Assembly (NCBI RefSeq): GCF_001900245.1
Contig: NZ_CP017813.1
Coordinates: forward strand, 930,001 to 994,000
Direction: 5' to 3'
Source of the DNA: Mycoplasmopsis pullorum
GTDB taxonomy: Bacteria; Bacillota_I; Bacilli_A; Mycoplasmatales; Metamycoplasmataceae
DNA length: 64,000 bases
Numbering within the stretch: the first letter of the stretch is position 1; each line of letters starts with the position of its first letter. The notes under the pieces are model-generated. The model ran no database searches, was not told the origin of the DNA, and saw nothing but the letters and a program-made list of their open reading frames with translations. Both the position numbers and the translations under genes were made by a program. Below are positions 56,765-64,000 of the stretch, one piece after another.

Positions 56765-59152
56765 ATGAAATTAAAGAAAAAGCTTCTTTTAGGTGGTTTA
56801 GGATTAGGTGGTTTAACTTTAGTAGCTACTTCAGCAGCTTGTGGACCTGACACTAAAGCTGAAGAAATTAAAGAAATTGTTATTGGTGTTGACGGTGTTC
56901 AAAAAGATTTTTACAACAAAGTAATTGAAGAATTCAACAAAACAGAATATCACACCAAACACGGATTTAAAATTACTATTTTAGAAAAAGACGTCTTTTC
57001 AGCAAAAGAAATCGGAACAACTGGGGCGAGTGACTATAAAGTAGTACCTGACATTTTCTATGCACCAGAAATTACTGACTTAGCATCAAAAAATGCTTTA
57101 ACAAACTTAGATAAATTTGATCCAAGTTTATTTGATACAATTACAACTCAACTTGGACTTAGTGATGCTGAAAAACAATCAATGAAAGAATACGGAACTG
57201 TTTCAGGGATTGAACGTAATGCTGCAAAACCAACTCCTGAAAAACGTCTTTACGGAATTCGTCACAACGTTGAGGGAATCGTTATGGCGTCAAACTTGGA
57301 TTATGAAACAACTAAGAATGTTTTATTAAGTCCAAATACCAACTCATTAAAAGAATTGGTTGAGGAGGGTCTTGCAATTGTTCGTCTTCAAGACTTTTGA
57401 TACGGAGCCGGAATCATGGGAGGGGTTTTTACAGAAATTGCTAAACAAAACTCTGGTAAAAAAGATTTACAAGATTTAATGGCTAAAATCCTTTATAGTG
57501 ATGGAGCTTCAGCTAAATCAGGATTCATTATCGGTGATAAATACCACGAACACTTTAAAAAAGGTGTGCAAGCGGCTATGGACTTAGTTTTCCCTATTTG
57601 ACAAGCAGCATATTTAATGAATGAAGAAGAATTCAAACAAACTAAATGAGCTCAACGTGGTATTACACAATCAGATTTAGTTGCAGTCATCGACAAGGAT
57701 ATGGGGACAGTTCAACAAAAAATCTGAGAATTATTAAAAGCTAAGAAAATTAACTTCGCAGTTGTTGGTACTTGAGACGTGCAAAACACACAGAAAAATG
57801 CTGACACTAACGTATTTGTTAACGTAATTAAAGCAACTGATGAAAGTGCTTATGTACAACAACCAGGTGCTTGATCATATGCAATTAACTCAAGAAATAA
57901 TGGTGCGAGTGCAGAACGTAAAGGTGCTATTTCAGAATTTATTAAGTTAATTTTTAAATTAGAACCTTACAAAGCTTACTTTAAATCAGACTCAAAAATT
58001 CCATATGGTAACCATATGCAAGATGAGTTGAAAAAATCAATGACCAATGAATTGAAAGAAGAAAATAAAGAATTTGCTAAATTCTACGAACCTTTAGGAT
58101 ATACAAGTGCAGATGAATTTATTGATGCATATCACTCACAAGGAAAAGTTCTTTCAAAAGCAAAAGTTGACTATGGAACATGAGATATTTCAAATTCAAA
58201 TACACCTTTAGATGAAAAAAATATTATCAAAGTTGATTATGGTCTTGATGGTGCAGAATTTGAATCAGAAGCTTGAGTTGAATTAAAAAATGCTCTTAAA
58301 CCAGTTACAGGACTTCGTAATGCTGAAGCTGCATTACTTGGAATTGAATTATCAGCACTTGTTGGGGACGGTCAACCATGACAAGTTGGACCTGAAATTA
58401 TTAAGAGTGAATTTGTTCAAGCTCATCCAGAATTAATTCAAAATGCCGAAATAGGAACTTTACATGTAAGAAAAGTTGAAGATTATATTTTTGGTGCTAA
58501 CGGTGATTCAGGTGACTCAAAAGAAGCTTTATATGCAAAAATTACTGAAGCAATCAAAAACAATACTTTGAATGCACTTTATGAAGAAGTAAAAGCTAAA
58601 GCAACTGAATTTGCTAACGCAGCTAAAGTTGAAGTATCTGACGAAGTAATTACTAAAGCGAGCGAATTGTACTTCAACAACTATGTAAACAATGCACAAA
58701 TCCGTGTATTAGTTGAAAAAGTTGCACCTAAATTCGTGTTAAGAAAAGATGGAACAGCTAGCGATGTTGAGTTATCAAAAGCGACTGATGAAATTGCTAA
58801 ATACGAAAAAAATGGTGCAATCAACAAAATTCTTGACGTAGTTACATCACGTAGAAGTATTGAAGATGGTGGTTTAGGTGTTTTAACAACCTTAACTGAA
58901 CGTATTGACCACTCAAATCCACAATTTGCTTCAACCGTTTGAGGAATTTGAAATGACAGTACATTCGGAAACAAAGTATTTATTAAAGAAACAGCAGATA
59001 AGATTTTAGCCAAAAAAACCGAAACACCTGATCTTGATGCTAAAGCTGAATTTACAGCTGCAGTGTTAGAACAAATGAGCAAATTATACTCAGATAAAGC
59101 TAAAATTATGACTGAAACTGCATTACAATTAGTGGTGACATTCGAAAAATAA
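56765..59152 (+). CDS. Substrate-binding lipoprotein of the maltodextrin importer, right copy
   Basis: 795 residues, lipidated Cys 26, solute-binding fold in the first half and an Ala/Lys-rich C-terminal third. AAGGAG six bases upstream of the ATG fixes the start. Confidence 0.85.
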
Positions 59153-59154
59153 TC

Positions 59155-59637
59155 ATGTATAAAAAATTAAAAATCAATCTCTCCAAAATTGATTTTTATT
59201 TTTTAATAAGCTTACTTCCGTTTTGGACTCTCTCTTATATTGTTTGATTTTTGATTCCGTTTGTGTTTGGAATTAAAAATGCTGAGACATATAGCGAGAT
59301 TGAATTGGAAAATTACACAAGATTGCTAATTCTTTCGTTTATCGGAAGTAATCTCTTGGTGGTATTTTTCTTAATTTATATAAGTTTATTACGAAATAAA
59401 CTTCAAGCTGGATACATATTCTTTATTTGTTGAATAATAATTTTTATCATCTTAGGGTTTACTCCATTTTTTAAAGGTTTTGATACATTATTATTAGAAC
59501 AAATAATTTCCGGAGTTTTTGTTTCACTCAGTGCTGCATTAATTGCTTTGTATTTAATTTACATGTGTTTTAAATACCACATTGCACGTAAAATACATAA
59601 TTTCGAAGCAATACGTAAACGGCAAACTAAAGGATAA
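59155..59637 (+). CDS. Small membrane protein before malF, right copy
   Basis: 160 residues, four hydrophobic segments; 2-base gaps to both neighbours place it firmly in the operon. Confidence 0.75.
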
Positions 59638-59639
59638 AA

Positions 59640-62600
59640 ATGGAAAAATTAAAATTATATAACTGGTATGGTGAAGAATTTGACACCGTCATACCACAGC
59701 AGGCAACATCACTAAAAGCATATAAAAAGAATGCTAAAAACGTTTTTAATCGTCGTATTCGTGCAATTAAGATACGTCGCGAGATTGAAAAAGATCTCTT
59801 TTTACGTGCTAAAACTAAAATTCAGGATAACCTTAAACGTGAGTTGTACAGTCATAAAGTTGCTTACTTAAACAAAGTTAAAGTTGTCAAAGATTCAATC
59901 AGGAAGCTCAAAATTGCTTCGAGTGTGCAAAGTTTGATTGCTTTTGAAATTAAAAAATTAACTAAAGAACGTAAAAATTTAGATAAATATGCAAAAGATT
60001 ATCAAACATCACTTAAAAACACTACCGACACCTATGAAGAAAAAGTCGCTTCAATTCAAAAATTAGTCACTAAAACTAATTTAGATCAAACTCAGTTAAA
60101 CCTTAAATTCATTTTCTACAATTTAATGCTTGAATACATCAAGAAATTTGACGATTTAGAATTTGATTTTACCAAACTAACAAATTTACTTGAACCTGAG
60201 CTTGAATTTCTTAAATCAATCTCAAATCCTAAAGCTGTCTTTTTAGAAGCTTATAATGAAATCAAAAAGACTCAACAACGTTTATTAGCTAAACGTGAAG
60301 AACTCAGAAAACAATTTTCACTTGAACACAAAGAGATTAAAACTAAATATGTTGATGGTAAATATAACATTAAATTATCAGCTCGTCAAAGAATTATTCA
60401 AGCTGAGTATGAATACAATGAGAAATATCAAAATTCAAAAGTAGAAATTCAAGAATATAAAAAAGCTGCTTTGGCAAAAATTGAGCAACATAAACAAGAA
60501 ATTTTGCAAGCAGAGAAAAATAATCAATCAATCGTTGATAATTTAATTAAACAAAGTAACAACTCTAAGCAAGAGTATAAAAAACTTTATCAAGCTAATT
60601 TGAAAAAAGTTCAAGCCAAAACTTTATCATATATGCTTGAAAGATTCAAAGATTTTGCGACTTCAGATGAATCACACTTGAAAAATTTAGACTTAAATTC
60701 AGTTGCAACCAATTCACTTTCTGAAATTAAAAAATCAATTCAAGAACATAATAAATTAAATGATTTAGATACACAAATCTTAAAAATTTATGTCGATGTT
60801 TTCTTTAGTCACAAAAGTTATTTTGAACATTCTAAAATTGCTAAATTGATTCTTCAAAGTGATTATGCAAAAAATTTAAGCAAATCATATAAATCAGTTT
60901 CTCACGAATCTGAGTACCAATTAGTTAAATCACAAGCTTTATTAGAAAAAGCACAAGGACTAAATTCGATTATTCAAAAATACAAAATTGAAAAAATCCT
61001 AGCCAAAGTTGAAATTCTAAAACTTAAAGCAAGTAATTTAATTCAACAAGAAAAAACGACTAATCAAGAAAAGAAAAAATCAATTTTTGATGAGTCAAAA
61101 GAATTATTTGCTCTTTACAAAAACAAAATTAAATCAAAAGAAATTACTAAAGCAGCATTTAAAAACAAAAAAATTGAAATTAAAGTTGCTGAAAAAGAAA
61201 AATTATTAGGATTAAAACTAAATTCTAATTTATATAAAAATAAAAACATTTTATCAACTAATTTATGACGTGAAAATGCCGAAAAGAAAATTGTTAATAA
61301 AATTTTCGAAAGTAAAATCAACGAAGCTCAAAAATCAATTCCAATTGAAGTTAACAAAGGAATTAAATTATGAGCGACAATTTTAGGATTCATTTTACCG
61401 GGACTACCTGAAATTCTATTTTTCAAACAATATCTTAAAGGTATTTTAATGTTGTTATTTACTGTTTTTGTTTGATCATTCTTAATCCCCTTTAGTTTGG
61501 GATTCTATTGATCAAAAATGAACGGTATCCCTGGTTTCTATGATCTAGGGTCTTCTAAATTTAATAGCCAAGCAGGTTCATTCCCTGATGCTCGTTACTA
61601 CCTTTTTGGTGGAGTAATTTCGGTTATTTTCTTTAGTATCTCAATTATTTACTTATTTATTTCGTCTATTGGAGCTCGTAGAGTTGCGACTGCACTTGAA
61701 GAGGGTTCTCGTCCAAGTAAGTGATCACATACAAAACGCTGATTAAACACCAGTGGATTTCCATGAATGATTTCGATTTTTGGTTGATTTTTAATCGCCT
61801 TTATCGTAGTTGCTCCAATTGTAACCTCAATTCTAATTTCATTTACTGACTATGGATACTTACATGAAGCTCCAACTCAGCCAGTGCATTGAGTTGGTCT
61901 TAAACAATGAGGTCTATGATGACAACTTCGTAAAAATGACCTATTATTATCACTTTCACGTGTTTTAGGATGAAGTTTTATCTGAACTATCTTTAGCACC
62001 ATTTTACCTATTTCACTAGGTATTATTCTTGCGGTATTAGCAAATAATCACCGTATTAGAGGGAAGAAATTTTTCCGTTTAATTTTCATTTTACCATGAG
62101 CAATCCCTGCCTTTGTTACTTTAAGTTTCTTACGTAAAAGTTTCATGGCCGGGGATACTGGGTACATTAACTTTGTACTTATGAGTCTCCACTTAATTGA
62201 TCAACCAGTCGATTGATTAAATGACATAACTAAAGCTCGTGTATTGGTAATTTTAGTACAAACATGAATTGCGTATGCATGAATATTTATGCTCGTAACA
62301 GGTAATTTACAATCAATTCCAAAAGATATTTATGAAGCTGGTTCAATTGATGGAGCTAAGGGAAGACAACTATTTTTCAGTTTAACTCTACCTTCATTGT
62401 TACTTGCAATTGCACCAATGTTAATTGGACAATTTGTTGGTGCATTTAACAACTTCACCACAATTAGCTTATTTACAGGTGGTGGTCCTGCTTTTGCAAA
62501 ACCTACTGTTTTTGGTGAAGCCTCAACAGATATTGTTATTTCGTGAGTTTACAAAATGACAACCGGTGTGGTTAAATTCGAAAGTGACCAAGCCTTCGCA

Positions 62601-62684
62601 GCAGCCTTAACTACATTAGCAGCAATCTTAAGTGTTGCGGTTGCAGCTCGTGGATTTATTAAATCAATGACAAGGAGAGACTAA
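59640..62684 (+). CDS. malF: MalF permease with giant coiled-coil N-terminal extension, right copy
   Basis: 1014 residues, identical to the left copy. The coiled-coil part (1-575) and the permease part (577-1014) are in one frame joined through a TGA(Trp) at codon 543. The coupling motif EAGSIDGA is at 899-906. Its TAA shares an A with the malG ATG. Confidence 0.9.
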
Positions 62685-63643
62685 TGTTTTCAAAATTAAT
62701 TAGAAAAAATTATTATAAACGTATTAGTGATTCAGTTTCAATTGATAAAAAAGCATTAGTGAAAAAACGGATCAATTTTAATGAATCAGACGCAAAACCA
62801 CCAACACCAATGGAAATTATTTGATTATTTTTTAATTATTTAATTTTAATTTTTTGAGCTTTAATTGTGCTATTTCCAATTGTTTCATTGTTAGTTTCAG
62901 CCTTTAACATTAACAACGTTAAAATTATTTCTTTAACACCATTTAAGTTTGGTTGAGATAACTTTGCTTACTTATTTACTAGTCCTAGAAGTCGTTTTTT
63001 AAAGTGATATGCTAATACCTTATTTATTGCAGTGCTAACCATGGTAATTTCAACTGTCTGTGTCGCGCTTAATGGTTATGCGTATTCAAGATTCAAATTT
63101 GCCGGTTCACGTAACTCGCTAACCTTAGTTATGATGCTACAAATGATCCCTGCTACAGCAAGCTTAATTAGTTTGTACATTGTGGTACGTTTAGGAAACA
63201 ACATTGGACTCTCATCAGTTTTAATGTTAGTGGTCATTTACTCAGGTGGTTCGATTGCAGGAAATACCTTTATGCTTAAGAGTTATTTGGACACAATTTC
63301 GCATGAATTGGACGATTCTGCCAAAGTTGACGGATGCAACAACTGGGGACTATTCTTTAAAATTTTAATTCCAGTAATCCGTCCAGCTTTAATTATGGTT
63401 GCACTTTGATCATTCTTAACTCCATTTACGGACGTTATTCTACCTAAATTTATTTTAATTGATATTGATGATAAAACCTTAGCAATCGGTTTAGATACAT
63501 TTATTACAGCCGAAGAAAAACAAGTTAATGCTGGTGCTTATGCCGCTGGTTCACTTTTAGCTTCAATCCCTGCCTTTGCTCTATTTATGTACTTACAAAG
63601 ATACATCATAGGTGGTTTATCTGATGGTGCAGTGAAAGGATAA
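62684..63643 (+). CDS. malG: Maltodextrin permease MalG, right copy
   Basis: 319 residues, six TM segments, coupling loop DDSAKVDG near 210-217. Coupled to malF by TAATG and followed by malK after 2 bases. Confidence 0.9.
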
Positions 63644-63645
63644 AA

Positions 63646-64000
63646 ATGTTTAAAAATAAAACAAACGATATGAATCTAGCAATTGATAATGAATTTAATT
63701 TTGAACAACTTGATTTAGACAAAATGCTGAATGAAGTTGGTGAAGTGACATCAAAAAATAATGGTGCACACATTAAATTGGTTAATTTATCAAAAAAATA
63801 CGAAGGTAATGAAAAGTATACTTTAGAAAATATTAACCTTGAAATTAAACCAGGTACTTTCTGCATCTTTTTAGGACCAAGTGGATGTGGTAAAACAACT
63901 TTATTAAGAATGATTGCTGGACTGAACTCAATAACTAAAGGTGATTTATTATTTAACGATAAAAGATACAACAATTTACTTCCTAGTGAACGTAATATTG
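63646..64000 (+). CDS. malK: MalK-type ATPase, right copy, cut by the window end
   Basis: The first 118 residues, identical to the left copy, including Walker A GPSGCGKTT at 77-85. The rest lies beyond the window. Confidence 0.92.
   Translation, partial: MFKNKTNDMNLAIDNEFNFEQLDLDKMLNEVGEVTSKNNGAHIKLVNLSKKYEGNEKYTLENINLEIKPGTFCIFLGPSGCGKTTLLRMIAGLNSITKGDLLFNDKRYNNLLPSERNI

Overview
The window looks like a mycoplasma chromosome (class Mollicutes). It is very AT-rich, and almost every gene reads through in-frame TGA codons as tryptophan. It also has lipoprotein signal peptides, an IS3-type element and ABC transporter operons of the kind seen in Mycoplasmopsis/Metamycoplasma. The species cannot be named from sequence alone. 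All CDS coordinates below use translation table 4.

The dominant feature is a giant inverted repeat. Positions 3044-32450 reappear as their reverse complement at 34592-64000, about 29.4 kb per arm. The right arm is still matching when the window ends, so the repeat may be longer. Left position x pairs with right position 67044-x in the outer part and 67045-x inside the tRNA-Leu/pepA gap. Outside the IS copies I found only two differences, both homopolymer lengths in that gap. The loop between the arms (32451-34591) is single-copy. It carries a DpnII/MboI-type restriction-modification pair (Dam-like methyltransferase plus endonuclease) and is flanked by two inverted IS3-family copies.

Each arm, from outside in: (1) a maltodextrin block with an ABC ATPase, MalG, a MalF carrying a 570-residue coiled-coil N-terminus, small membrane proteins, a binding lipoprotein, a GH13 amylase lipoprotein and an RpiR regulator; the left end adds a pullulanase start and a GntR regulator. 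(2) A second ABC import operon with a lipoprotein, a frameshifted thermonuclease lipoprotein, an ATPase with an insertion of about 390 residues, and two permeases. (3) Housekeeping and singles: rpsT, a TM2 protein, an unknown protein, tRNA-Leu(CAA), pepA, a MATE transporter and a surface coiled-coil protein with a poly(A) promoter. (4) A foreign-looking decayed block: a C5-methyltransferase relic, a topB relic and an AlbA_2/HATPase regulator interrupted by the IS.

Functionally, each import operon joins a secreted polymer-degrading lipoprotein (amylase or nuclease) to an ABC importer, and each importer carries one large cytoplasmic coiled-coil appendage. The inverted duplication doubles the dosage of all these genes. 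IS differences are confined to the loop-proximal part of the elements, which suggests the duplication boundary lies inside the IS.
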